64,000 nucleotides of DNA from Sphingobacteriales bacterium. Lineage in GTDB: Bacteria; Bacteroidota; Bacteroidia; Chitinophagales; JADIYW01. Of the stretch, positions 41,475 to 49,806 are shown piece after piece. Location: NCBI GenBank assembly GCA_016721245.1, contig JADKIQ010000002.1:310001-374000 (forward strand), written 5' to 3'. The notes beneath the pieces are model-generated. The model searched no databases. It was not told where the DNA came from and saw nothing but the letters and a program-made list of their open reading frames with translations. A program made the position numbers and the translations under genes. The stretch's first letter is position 1; every line of letters starts with the position of its first letter.

Positions 41475-42434
41475 TTAATTTCCGTTTTCGCCTCCTAACT
41501 CTTCACTGTTTCTGATTGCTTTATTGACGGCAATGCTGTTATTTAATTCAAATCCGAATAATAAAACCAGCGCATTCAGGTATATCAGCATCATGATGAC
41601 AATCATAATGCCCAGTGAGCCGAACAGACGGTTGAAATTATTTAAGTACGCCGTATAAAAGCGAAATCCGAAGGTCATCAATACCGAAAAAATAGTGGCA
41701 AAGGTAGCACCTGCAGAAAAATAGCGATATTTCTTTTTTACAGACGGCCCGAAATAATAAATGAGTGCAATGATGTTAAAGAAACTGAACAGGATTAAAA
41801 TGATTTTCACTACGCGGAGGATAAATAAAGTCACCTGGCTTTCCGTGTGCAGCAATCGCAGCATCAGTGTTAAAAATTCTTTTCCCTTTATGATGAATAA
41901 TACGGCAATGATAATCTGAATACAGACCAGAAAAAGAATACGGATACTGGCCAGACGTTTTTGCCACCAGTTTCTTTCTTTAAACGTGTGGTTCATTTTG
42001 TCAAATGTCTTCATCATGGAATTGACACCATTGGAAGCGACAAACATGGCTAAAATAAAATTGACGGACAAAACTCCACCGTGCTGAATGCTGACAATAT
42101 CTTTTATGGTATGTTCCAAAATGACAAATACGCCGTTTGGTAAAACCACTTTCAAACCGTTAAGTATAATCAAATCGAAATGCTTAATCGGCACATATGG
42201 AATCATGGAAAAAAAGAAAATGATACTTGGAAATAGAGCGAGAATGAAATAGAAGGAAATGGAAGATGCCCGGATGGACAAGTCATCATTTTTTACTTCC
42301 TCTCTGAATTTTTGAATAACATCATACACAGGAATTCCTTCAAAACCAGGCAGTGTCAGGCGTTTCATTCTGTCCTGGAATCGCTCTGAGCGAACTAATC
42401 GTTTATATTTTTCTGTAGTATCCTGAATTGACAT
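41475..42434 (-). CDS. YihY/BrkB-family inner-membrane protein
   Basis: 319 residues. Cytoplasmic N-terminus (about 50 residues) then six membrane helices; the family block SIRASSISFYFILALFPSII is at about 52-71, followed by NGVNSMMKTFDKMNHTFKER and IALIYYFGPSVKKKYRYFSA. The family is widespread and often misnamed ribonuclease BN; a transport or envelope role is suspected but not known. 75 nt downstream of the thioesterase gene and immediately upstream of the small membrane-protein gene. Confidence 0.88.
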   Translation of the reverse strand: MSIQDTTEKYKRLVRSERFQDRMKRLTLPGFEGIPVYDVIQKFREEVKNDDLSIRASSISFYFILALFPSIIFFFSMIPYVPIKHFDLIILNGLKVVLPNGVFVILEHTIKDIVSIQHGGVLSVNFILAMFVASNGVNSMMKTFDKMNHTFKERNWWQKRLASIRILFLVCIQIIIAVLFIIKGKEFLTLMLRLLHTESQVTLFILRVVKIILILFSFFNIIALIYYFGPSVKKKYRYFSAGATFATIFSVLMTFGFRFYTAYLNNFNRLFGSLGIMIVIMMLIYLNALVLLFGFELNNSIAVNKAIRNSEELGGENGN

Positions 42435-42509
42435 GTATTAGTCGTGAGTCGTGAGTAATAAGTCGTAAGTATAAATTTTCTAACAACCTTATAGCTAATA
42501 ACATTTATC

Positions 42510-42986
42510 TTATATCTTGTGTGTTACCTTAAGCGTTTTGTCTTTCGCTTTTTTTTCTTCTTTTATTTTTTTTAATTCTGCTGTAAAAAATGGTTTCAGA
42601 TGTTCCAGCACAATTTCAGGTATATGACATCTTCGCAGAGAATCTTTTTTAACATACACAAAGGTGGTTTCACTGCTGGTAAGCAATTGTCCCTGCTGGT
42701 TGTAAATTTCACTGGTAAATATAATTTTCTTATCCGGCCAGTCTTTAATGATGGTTTTGATATCCATCAGTTCATCATAACGTGCAGGACGGAAATATTT
42801 GATATTCATCTCTACCACCGGCATCGCAAATCCCAGCTCTTCTAGTTTTTTGTAAGAGAAATCATGTTTACGCATAGCCTCGGTTCTTCCAATTTCAAAG
42901 AATTTAGCATAATGCCCGTGATACACGATGCCCAATGGATCGCAGTCATGATAGCGTACACGTAGTTGTATGGTTTCTTCAAACAT
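42510..42986 (-). CDS. Hotdog-fold acyl-CoA thioesterase (YbgC/4HBT family)
   Basis: 158 residues. The catalytic Asp is in YHDCDPLGIVYHGHYAKFFE, typical of the 4-hydroxybenzoyl-CoA thioesterase/YbgC group, and the core continues with MPVVEMNIKYFRPARYDELM and KKIIFTSEIYNQQG. A lysine-rich tail (KKIKEEKKAKDKTLK) is added after residue 140. Substrate not known. Starts 3 nt after the mltG stop, so probably translated from the same mRNA. Confidence 0.88.
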   Translation of the reverse strand: MFEETIQLRVRYHDCDPLGIVYHGHYAKFFEIGRTEAMRKHDFSYKKLEELGFAMPVVEMNIKYFRPARYDELMDIKTIIKDWPDKKIIFTSEIYNQQGQLLTSSETTFVYVKKDSLRRCHIPEIVLEHLKPFFTAELKKIKEEKKAKDKTLKVTHKI

Positions 42987-42989
42987 TAA

Positions 42990-44024
42990 TTAATGAATAT
43001 TGTGTTCGTTTAATGCTTTTTGATACTTTCTGGCATTTTCCAGGTGCTGTTCCCACGTTTCCGCAAAATTGGAATAGCCTGAAAAATCCTCTCTTGCACA
43101 AAAATACAGATAATTATGCTCTTCTGCATTTAAAGTTTCGTCTATACTTTGCAATTCAGGCAGACAAATGGGTCCCGGTGGAAGTCCTTTGTTAATGTAA
43201 GTATTATAAGGAGACTGTATTTTTAAATCTCCGTTTAATACACGTCTGCTCACGCCCAGTTTCTTCAATGCATATAAAACGGTAGGATCTGCCTGCAGCG
43301 GCATGCCTATTTTTATTCTGTTGAGATAAACACCTGCAATAACGGGGTATTCGTCGTAGTGTGTAGATTCCTTTTGTATAATAGATGCAAGTATCGTAAC
43401 ATCCGTAGGAGATAAGCCAATCGCCTGCGCTTTGCTTCTTCTTTTCTCTGTCCAGAATTTATTGTATTCCTTCAGCATTCTCTCTATAAACTGATGAGCG
43501 GAGGTATTCCAGTAAAATTCATACGTGTTGGCCAAAAAGATGGTCGGGAAGTTTTCTTCCGTTAAATCCAGTGAATCTAAAAAATGCTGGTTATTGAATG
43601 CCGTGAGCAATTCTTCCTTGTTTGCTTCTATTTGCACGACAATCCGTTCTGCCAACTGTTCTTTGTTCTGTATATTATTAAAGGTAATTTTTACCGGATC
43701 CTGGCTGCCGCTGCGGAGCTTGCGCACTATAAACAAGTTGCCAGTGTTGTTGTCTATAATATACCTGCCTGGCTTCACACGTTCATCGTAATGCAATTTC
43801 TTACACACAATTTTAAATGTTTCCATGTTTTTGATAATATGCTGCTCTTTTAGAGAAGCAATCACATTATCATAGGTGGAACCTGTATGAATAAAGAAAA
43901 CATGCTGTTTTTTAGAGTTATTGTCTATCACATTATCTGCAAAAAGGAGTTTATAGGAGAAAATAAAGCCTGAAACGGCTAAAATAAGGACAATCAGGAG
44001 TAAAAGAGTGATTTTTTTTTTCAT
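42990..44024 (-). CDS. mltG: Endolytic murein transglycosylase MltG
   Basis: 344 residues from the ATG at 44024 (the upstream TTG at 44036 is less likely). One N-terminal membrane helix (ITLLLLIVLILAVSGFIF), a LysM-like region, and the YceG catalytic domain with the conserved Glu in VTILASIIQKESTHYDEYPV and YLNRIKIGMPLQADPTVLYA; NTYINKGLPPGPICLPELQS is also typical. Cleaves nascent glycan strands to end elongation. First gene of an operon with the thioesterase. Confidence 0.93.
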   Translation of the reverse strand: MKKKITLLLLIVLILAVSGFIFSYKLLFADNVIDNNSKKQHVFFIHTGSTYDNVIASLKEQHIIKNMETFKIVCKKLHYDERVKPGRYIIDNNTGNLFIVRKLRSGSQDPVKITFNNIQNKEQLAERIVVQIEANKEELLTAFNNQHFLDSLDLTEENFPTIFLANTYEFYWNTSAHQFIERMLKEYNKFWTEKRRSKAQAIGLSPTDVTILASIIQKESTHYDEYPVIAGVYLNRIKIGMPLQADPTVLYALKKLGVSRRVLNGDLKIQSPYNTYINKGLPPGPICLPELQSIDETLNAEEHNYLYFCAREDFSGYSNFAETWEQHLENARKYQKALNEHNIH

Positions 44025-44062
44025 TTTTAATACCAACTAAGTTATTGATTATTACACAATTA

Positions 44063-44097
44063 CAAATTTATAAAAAAAAATTTGAAGAAAAAACAAA
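44063..44097 (-). promoter_or_regulatory. Candidate mltG promoter
   Basis: On the minus strand TTTG (44094-44097) and TAAATTTG (44063-44070) with 23 bp between; the -7 element is a perfect match and the spacing is at the long end. Start would be near 44058, some 34 nt before ATG. Confidence 0.45.
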
Positions 44098-44144
44098 AAA
44101 AAGTTAAACAACTAGTTGTAGAATACAAAAAGTTGTTTAACTTT
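44093..44144 (-). terminator. A+T-rich hairpin with T run, reading toward mltG
   Basis: A perfect 14-bp inverted repeat: AAAGTTAAACAACT (44100-44113) and AGTTGTTTAACTTT (44131-44144), 17-nt loop. On the minus strand it is followed by a run of T broken by one G, so it can terminate read-through toward mltG. Its right arm contains the -7 element of the plus-strand promoter described next. Confidence 0.55.
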
Positions 44145-44145
44145 G
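44116..44145 (+). promoter_or_regulatory. Promoter of the candidate small RNA
   Basis: TTG (44116-44118), 19-bp spacer, TAACTTTG (44138-44145): the same layout and spacing as the tRNA-Asp promoter. No plus-strand protein gene follows within 5 kb. Confidence 0.65.
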
Positions 44146-44148
44146 TGG

Positions 44149-44217
44149 TAGGGTTTTTATGTTTCTAGACTTTAGGGTCTTTCGGGTTTTGTGCAATGCA
44201 AAACCCGATTTTTTTTG
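44149..44217 (+). ncRNA. Candidate small RNA (about 69 nt) between mltG and gcvP
   Basis: The transcript would run from the perfect promoter above to a strong intrinsic terminator: stem TCGGGTTTTG/CAAAACCCGA (44182-44191, 44199-44208), then eight T. A small hairpin AGAC-TTTAGG-GTCT precedes it. An ATG at 44159 opens a frame that passes through the terminator, so it is not a likely peptide gene. No known RNA family is recognised. The remaining 360 nt to gcvP are A+T-rich; they hold a 7-bp hairpin AGATAAG/CTTATCT (44330-44354) and the gcvP hairpin. Confidence 0.6.
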
Positions 44218-44497
44218 TCTATACTCGTCAATCAGCCTTTCAGCCTTTAATAAATGAATGTTTGTGATTTTCTTTGCAGAAAATAGTTAGTTTTAGTTTT
44301 TATGTTTAAAAGTTAGTTTAGTTCCCAATAGATAAGTGTTCTTACTTCTTATCTGATACAAATATGCACCGATACTTGCTAAGTACATTTACGTATTTTT
44401 TTTTAGAGTGACACAATTAATTATACTATTAATTTTGTAAGTCATTGATAATCAATATTTATTAAATAATATTATCATTTAAAAGTGACTAAAATAG

Positions 44498-44533
44498 TAC
44501 TATTTACAAGCTGATTTTAGCCTGTGAATAGTA
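44498..44533 (-). terminator. Hairpin downstream of gcvP
   Basis: Near-perfect 11-bp stem TACTATTTACA/TGTGAATAGTA (one G-T pair) with inner GCT/AGC pairing, 44 nt after the gcvP stop. The following minus-strand sequence is only moderately T-rich, so termination is plausible but not certain. Confidence 0.5.
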
Positions 44534-44576
44534 AAAATAATTTCAAAAAAGATGAAAATAAATGCGCTATGCCTGT

Positions 44577-47438
44577 TTATTTCGCATATGCTTCGATTGG
44601 AAGGCAGGTGCAAACCAGATTTCTGTCGCCATAAGTATTGTCTATTTTTGCAACACTTGGCCAGAATTTAGCTTGTTTCACATATTCTAACGGAAATGCG
44701 GCCTTTTCTCTGGTATAGCAATGATTCCAGTCGTTGGCGACTACTTCAGCTACAACATGCGGTGCATTTAAAACAGGGTTATCCTGTTGGGTAGTGATTC
44801 CATTCTTGATATCGTCCAGTTCTTTGCGGATAGCTATCAAGGCCTCACAGAATTTATCCAGTTCTTCCTTGCTTTCACTTTCCGTTGGCTCAATCATAAG
44901 TGTACCGGGAACAGGAAATGCAACCGTAGGTGCGTGGTATCCATAATCCATTAAGCGTTTAGCAATTTCCACCGCATCAATGCCGGTATCTTTTTTAAAC
45001 GGACGGATATCCATGATAAATTCGTGTGCTACACGGCCATTAGCGCCCGTATATAAAATCGCATAATGAGGTTCGAGTTTTGCTTTTAAATAGTTTGCAT
45101 TTAAAATAGCATATTTAGTAGCATTGGTAATGCCTTCACTGCCCAGCATTTTATTGTAAGCATACGATATCAGTAAAATGGCTGCGCTGCCATATGGTGC
45201 CGCAGAAACGGCTGAAATGGCGTTTGCCCCACCAGTTTTTACTAATGGATTAGAAGGCAGGAATGGTGCTAATTCTGCGGTACAGCAAATAGGGCCCATG
45301 CCGGGACCGCCACCGCCGTGCGGAATCGCGAATGTTTTATGTAAATTGATGTGATTCACGTCAGCGCCAATAGATGCAGGAGAAGTCAAGCCCACCTGTG
45401 CATTCATATTCGCACCGTCCATATACACTTTACCACCGAATTTATGAATGGTATCACAGATTTCAATAATGGTTTCTTCAAATACACCGTGTGTAGATGG
45501 ATAGGTAACCATCAAACAAGATAAATTAGCCGCATGTTGTTCCGCTTTCAATTTCAAATCTGCCACATCAATGTTTCCTTCCGCGGTGGTTTTTACCAGT
45601 ACGATTTCCATGCCGGCCATGGCAGCACTTGCCGGATTGGTACCATGTGCGGAAGTCGGAATCAAGGCCACATTTCTGTGCGTATCACCGCGTGAAATAT
45701 GATAGGCTCTGATCACCATTAAACCTGCGTATTCGCCCTGAGCACCTGAGTTGGGCTGCAAAGAGGTTGCCGCAAAGCCTGTAATATTGGATAACTGATC
45801 TTCCAGTTCTTTAATGATTTCTAAATAACCTGTTGTCTGCTCTGTCGGCTGAAACGGATGCATGTGCGCAAACTCAGCCCAGCTCAAAGGAACTAATTCC
45901 GTAGTTGCATTTAATTTCATCGTGCAGCTTCCTAAGGGAATCATCGAAAAACCGAGCGATAAGTCTTTTGCTTCCAAACGTTTGATGTAACGCAGCATTT
46001 CCGTTTCAGAATGATAGGAATTGAAAACTTCATGCGTTAGATAATCAGAAGTGCGTTGCAATCCTTCCGGAATTTGTAAAGCAGGATTATCCAGATAAGA
46101 AGAACTGTAATTGGCAGCAATTGCTTCAGCAAAAATAGCCGCTACTTTTTCTACATCCTGCTGAGAAGTTGTTTCATCCAGTGTAACCTGAACGGTGCCG
46201 TCTTCATTAAACCGGAAATTATACCCATTCTTTTCAGCAATCGTTTTGATTTCGGCAGCTTTTCCTTTTGCATCCACTTTAACAGTGTCGAAGAAATAGG
46301 TATTCTGATTGCCGAAGCCCAGTTTCTTTAATTCATTGGCTAATGCCACTGCTTTATTATGAACGTTTAAAGCGATGGTTTTAATACCTTCTTTTCCGTG
46401 ATATACTGCATACATACTTGCCATGATAGCGAGTAATGCCTGTGCGGTACAAATATTGGAAGTTGCTTTTTCACGTTTGATATGCTGTTCTCTTGTTTGC
46501 AATGCCATACGTAGAGCACGGTTGCCGTGTTTGTCTACGGAAACACCGATTAAACGACCGGGAATCAGACGAACGAAGTCTTCTTTGCAGGCAAAGAAGG
46601 CAGCGTGCGGACCGCCGAAGCCCATAGGTACACCAAAGCGTTGTGAATTACCTACCGCAATGTCAGCACCTAATTCGCCCGGTGATGTCAGTAAGGTTAA
46701 ACTCAAAATATCACAGGCTAAAACACTGTATACTTCTTTTGCTGCACAGGCAGCGATGGTGTTTTTATAATCTTCAACGGAACCATTTCCGTTTGGATAT
46801 TGTAATACAACGGCAAAATATTCTTCGGTAGGTGAGAAGGTTTTATAGTCATCCACCACTACTTCAATGTTTAAAGGCAACGCACGGCCTTTCACCACAT
46901 CAATCGTTTGCGGGAAGGTGTTTTTATCGATAAAGATTTTATGTGCCTGTGCTTTGTTTTTCGCTTTGTTTCTCACTTCGTAAAAAACATGCATGGCTTC
47001 TGCTACTGCCGTTCCTTCGTCTAACAAAGAAGCATTGGCAATTGGTAAACCTGTCAGGTCGCTGATCATCGTTTGATAATTCAGCAAGGCTTCCAGTCGG
47101 CCCTGTGCAATTTCTGCCTGATACGGCGTGTATTGTGTGTACCAACCCGGATTTTCAAAGATGTTTCGCTGAATAACTCCGGGTGTAATGGTGCCGTAAT
47201 ACCCTAGACCGATATAGTTTTTGCAAACTTTATTTTTTGCCGCCTTCTCTTTCAGCAACTGTAAATACTGATACTCCGTTTGCGGAGCGCCAATATTCAA
47301 TTCATGTTTTAATCGTATGTTGGCCGGAACCGTTTCATCAATCAACTGGTCTAAAGATGAAACTCCGATGGTCTGTAACATAGAAGGTAAATCTGTTGCT
47401 CGGGGGCCTATGTGGCGGGCTTGAAATTCGTTTTGCAT
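44577..47438 (-). CDS. gcvP: Glycine dehydrogenase (aminomethyl-transferring), P protein
   Basis: 953 residues, single-chain (fused alpha-beta) P protein of the glycine cleavage system; decarboxylates glycine and transfers aminomethyl to the H protein lipoate. The PLP Lys is in INLHKTFAIPHGGGGPGMGP (about 701). N-terminal ARHIGPRATDLPSMLQTIGV and C-terminal GDRNLVCTCLPIEAYA match the family ends. No gcvT or gcvH adjacent. No glycine riboswitch is visible upstream. Confidence 0.97.
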   Translation of the reverse strand: MQNEFQARHIGPRATDLPSMLQTIGVSSLDQLIDETVPANIRLKHELNIGAPQTEYQYLQLLKEKAAKNKVCKNYIGLGYYGTITPGVIQRNIFENPGWYTQYTPYQAEIAQGRLEALLNYQTMISDLTGLPIANASLLDEGTAVAEAMHVFYEVRNKAKNKAQAHKIFIDKNTFPQTIDVVKGRALPLNIEVVVDDYKTFSPTEEYFAVVLQYPNGNGSVEDYKNTIAACAAKEVYSVLACDILSLTLLTSPGELGADIAVGNSQRFGVPMGFGGPHAAFFACKEDFVRLIPGRLIGVSVDKHGNRALRMALQTREQHIKREKATSNICTAQALLAIMASMYAVYHGKEGIKTIALNVHNKAVALANELKKLGFGNQNTYFFDTVKVDAKGKAAEIKTIAEKNGYNFRFNEDGTVQVTLDETTSQQDVEKVAAIFAEAIAANYSSSYLDNPALQIPEGLQRTSDYLTHEVFNSYHSETEMLRYIKRLEAKDLSLGFSMIPLGSCTMKLNATTELVPLSWAEFAHMHPFQPTEQTTGYLEIIKELEDQLSNITGFAATSLQPNSGAQGEYAGLMVIRAYHISRGDTHRNVALIPTSAHGTNPASAAMAGMEIVLVKTTAEGNIDVADLKLKAEQHAANLSCLMVTYPSTHGVFEETIIEICDTIHKFGGKVYMDGANMNAQVGLTSPASIGADVNHINLHKTFAIPHGGGGPGMGPICCTAELAPFLPSNPLVKTGGANAISAVSAAPYGSAAILLISYAYNKMLGSEGITNATKYAILNANYLKAKLEPHYAILYTGANGRVAHEFIMDIRPFKKDTGIDAVEIAKRLMDYGYHAPTVAFPVPGTLMIEPTESESKEELDKFCEALIAIRKELDDIKNGITTQQDNPVLNAPHVVAEVVANDWNHCYTREKAAFPLEYVKQAKFWPSVAKIDNTYGDRNLVCTCLPIEAYAK

Positions 47439-47525
47439 TGGGGGTAAAATTAAAGTGCCTAAATATACGACAGTTCGAAACGATTTTTGTTTTAAGAAAT
47501 TGTATGTGTGGAAAAGTGTACTGCG

Positions 47526-47570
47526 ACTGTTGAGAATAAGTGCGCAAAATCAAAGGATTATCTCAACAGT
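47526..47570. other. Inverted repeat enclosing the stop codon of the Gre-like gene
   Basis: ACTGTTGAGAATAA (47526-47539) and TTATCTCAACAGT (47558-47570) pair over 13 bp with one bulged base. The stop codon of the minus-strand gene (47550-47552) lies in the loop. No T run follows, so it could be a processing or translation-linked hairpin or a weak terminator before gcvP. Confidence 0.45.
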
Positions 47571-48002
47571 ATATCGAATGCCGTTTATTTCGGCGCTTTC
47601 TTTTTCTTTTAATCCGAGTAATTTTGCCCCTAAAGGAGATTGCGGGGAGATGGCAATAACAGGAATAGTATCAATGGTGCTTTTACCTAATGCTACTGCG
47701 AGAAAAAAGTAACCTCTGTCAGTTTTTAGTAAACTGCCTCTGATAATCGAAGCTGTTTTTTGCTGGATATCCATCCGTTCCAGTTGTGCTTTCTGTTCCG
47801 TTGCCTCTTTGAATTTAGTACGTGTGTTTTCCTGTTCAATCTGCAGCATGGCTAAAGCCGTTTCGTGTTTATCACCGGCAGTGCTTTTGGTTTCATTTTT
47901 AGCGCTGTCACTGAGCTCATTCAATGTTTGTTGCAAGGCATTGATTTTTTCATTCAATGCAACAACATAGTGCTGATATACTTTTTGTTTGAAGTCCAAC
48001 AT
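47550..48002 (-). CDS. GreA/GreB-like C-terminal domain protein with N-terminal coiled coil
   Basis: 150 residues. N-terminal half is a long charged helix pair (LNEKINALQQTLNELSDSAK; AMLQIEQENTRTKFKEATEQ) as in the Gre coiled coil, and the C-terminal half is the FKBP-like Gre domain: GSLLKTDRGYFFLAVALGKS, then VIAISPQSPLGAKLLGLKEK with the PxSPLGxxLLGxK signature, ending YTVEIIL. Gre factors bind the RNA polymerase secondary channel; whether this shortened version retains acidic tip residues (GDKHET in the loop) and cleavage stimulation is uncertain. Its start overlaps the stop of the gene at 48002 by 1 nt. Confidence 0.75.
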   Translation of the reverse strand: MLDFKQKVYQHYVVALNEKINALQQTLNELSDSAKNETKSTAGDKHETALAMLQIEQENTRTKFKEATEQKAQLERMDIQQKTASIIRGSLLKTDRGYFFLAVALGKSTIDTIPVIAISPQSPLGAKLLGLKEKESAEINGIRYTVEIIL

Positions 48003-48631
48003 TATTGTCTTTTAAAAACTTTATATAATATTGGAATACTCATACAGAGAATAAATAAATATCGTGTCAAGAATTTTAAATCTATACCCTTAATTATTGA
48101 TATAATTGGAAAAACTACTAAAGTAATGATTATAAAATAAGCAAAGATTTTACCACCTTTTGTTTCCCAAAATTCAGGAATTCTATTTATTTGATTTTCA
48201 TTCTGAATATTATAATCCCTAACTATTCTCTCAAATGATTTGATAAATTTCTCAAAATCATCTTTTTCTGCAAACTTTTTTCTATGACAGATTTTAAAGA
48301 GTTTAATTTTTGTTTGTATTCTGATTATTTTAAATTCAGGGCTATCATCTCTGATTTTATAGTTCGTTACATCACTAATGTTAAATACAGAATTATTTAT
48401 TTGAATCTGATCATAAATAATCTTAGCTACAAGTATTTCATCATTCCAGAAAAAAAAATTGAATACAGAGAGAGCAATGCCTCCAAACAATATTACTTGC
48501 AATATTGTGCTGCTTTTGTCAATGAATTCATATTCTACATTAACAATTGAAAATGAAGCTGGTATAATAAATAGTAATAAAGATGTTACAAGTAATTTAT
48601 TCAGCTTAACTTGTTTTATTTTATATTCCAT
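48002..48631 (-). CDS. Membrane protein of unknown function, four helices
   Basis: 209 residues. Two N-terminal membrane helices (LLVTSLLLFIIPASFSIVNV; TILQVILFGGIALSVFNFFF), a cytoplasmic domain of about 100 residues (ISDVTNYKIRDDSPEFKIIR) and two C-terminal helices (IFAYFIIITLVVFPIISIIK; LTRYLFILCMSIPILYKVF). Markedly A+T-rich codons compared with flanking guaC and the Gre-like gene, suggesting a later arrival. No family recognised. One-nt overlap with the Gre-like gene suggests coupling. Confidence 0.65.
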   Translation of the reverse strand: MEYKIKQVKLNKLLVTSLLLFIIPASFSIVNVEYEFIDKSSTILQVILFGGIALSVFNFFFWNDEILVAKIIYDQIQINNSVFNISDVTNYKIRDDSPEFKIIRIQTKIKLFKICHRKKFAEKDDFEKFIKSFERIVRDYNIQNENQINRIPEFWETKGGKIFAYFIIITLVVFPIISIIKGIDLKFLTRYLFILCMSIPILYKVFKRQ

Positions 48632-48653
48632 GTAATGTTAAATATGCAAAGTG

Positions 48654-49691
48654 TCATGAATTCTTACCAAATACTTCATTCGACTGCTGTGAGACGCGAA
48701 TAAACGTAGTGCATTTCGAAACGTCTTTCAAAGTTCGTGCGCCTATATAGGTACAGGTAGAACGAATGCCACCTAAAATACTTTTAATAGTATTATTTAC
48801 ATCACCACGATATTTTACAGCAACCGTTTTTCCTTCGGAAGAACGATAACCTGCCACCTCTCCGTAATATTTATTCATGGCCGTTTCAGAACTCATGCCG
48901 TAAAATACCTTGTATTGTTCGCCGTTGATGGTTTGCAATTCACCATCCGATTGCTCGTGACCCGCAAGCATACCGCCCAGCATCACGAAGTCTGCGCCGC
49001 CGCCAAATGCTTTTGCCACATCGCCGGGTACCACACAACCGCCATCGGCAATGATTTGCCCGCCCACGCCATGTGCCGCATCGCTGCATTCAATAACGGC
49101 AGAGAGCTGCGGATAGCCAACGCCCGTTTGAATACGCGTAGTACATACCGAACCGGAGCCGATGCCCACTTTCACAATATCGGCGCCGCGCAAAATCAAT
49201 TCTTCCACCATTTCACCCGTAACCACATTACCGGCAATAATTATTTTATCGGGATACTTATCCCGGATGCGCGCCACTACTGAAGCAAAACGCTGTGTAT
49301 AGCCGTTCGCCACATCGAGACAAATAAATCTGAAATCCGGAATAGCAGCATGCACTTTAGCAAGATAATTTATATCATCCTCTTTGATGCCACAGCTGAT
49401 AGCAGCAAAATCAGTAGCTGCAGTCTGAAACAAAGGCTGTAATAAATCTACCGGATAAAACTTATGCAGACAGGTAATGATTTTATGCTGTGCGAGCGCT
49501 TTCGCCATTTCCACTGTACCTACCGTATCCATGTTGGACGCCATTATCGGCACGCCTTCCCAAACTTGCTGCGAATTCTTAAATGTAAATTTTCGCGTTA
49601 AGTCAACTTCCTCTCTGGATTGCAGGACGGAACGTTTCGGACGAAACAACACATCTTTGTAATCTAATTTTATTTCCGTTTCAATTCTCAT
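48654..49691 (-). CDS. guaC: GMP reductase
   Basis: 345 residues. NADPH-dependent deamination of GMP to IMP. The IMPDH/GMPR barrel shows the nucleotide loop VKVGIGSGSVCTTRIQTGVG with catalytic Cys, IIADGGCVVPGDVAKAFGGG, FVMLGGMLAGHEQSDGE and the flap region KVFYGMSSETAMNKYYGEVA. Absence of CBS domains and a length of 345 distinguish it from IMP dehydrogenase. Divergent from the DEAD-box helicase gene, 115 bp apart. Confidence 0.93.
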   Translation of the reverse strand: MRIETEIKLDYKDVLFRPKRSVLQSREEVDLTRKFTFKNSQQVWEGVPIMASNMDTVGTVEMAKALAQHKIITCLHKFYPVDLLQPLFQTAATDFAAISCGIKEDDINYLAKVHAAIPDFRFICLDVANGYTQRFASVVARIRDKYPDKIIIAGNVVTGEMVEELILRGADIVKVGIGSGSVCTTRIQTGVGYPQLSAVIECSDAAHGVGGQIIADGGCVVPGDVAKAFGGGADFVMLGGMLAGHEQSDGELQTINGEQYKVFYGMSSETAMNKYYGEVAGYRSSEGKTVAVKYRGDVNNTIKSILGGIRSTCTYIGARTLKDVSKCTTFIRVSQQSNEVFGKNS

Positions 49692-49794
49692 AATGCTTAA
49701 AAATAAGAGAATCTTTTTGGTGAATGCTTACCTGTACGCAACAAATTATACACAAATACAATAGGCGTGTAAAATCTTTTGTATTATTTGTGCT

Positions 49795-49802
49795 TACCTT
49801 TG
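49795..49802 (+). promoter_or_regulatory. -7 element placed to give a leaderless helicase mRNA
   Basis: TACCTTTG ends 4 nt before the ATG at 49807 (CTGTATGG), so the start site should fall at or next to the start codon. Confidence 0.5.
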
Positions 49803-49806
49803 CTGT

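Noticed and set aside
44159..44260. Short peptide ORF in the small-RNA candidate
   Set aside because: The frame passes through the terminator and has no leader-peptide codon bias.
47439..47549. Glycine riboswitch upstream of gcvP
   Set aside because: The upstream region is short and lacks the conserved riboswitch core; only the Gre-like gene hairpin is present.
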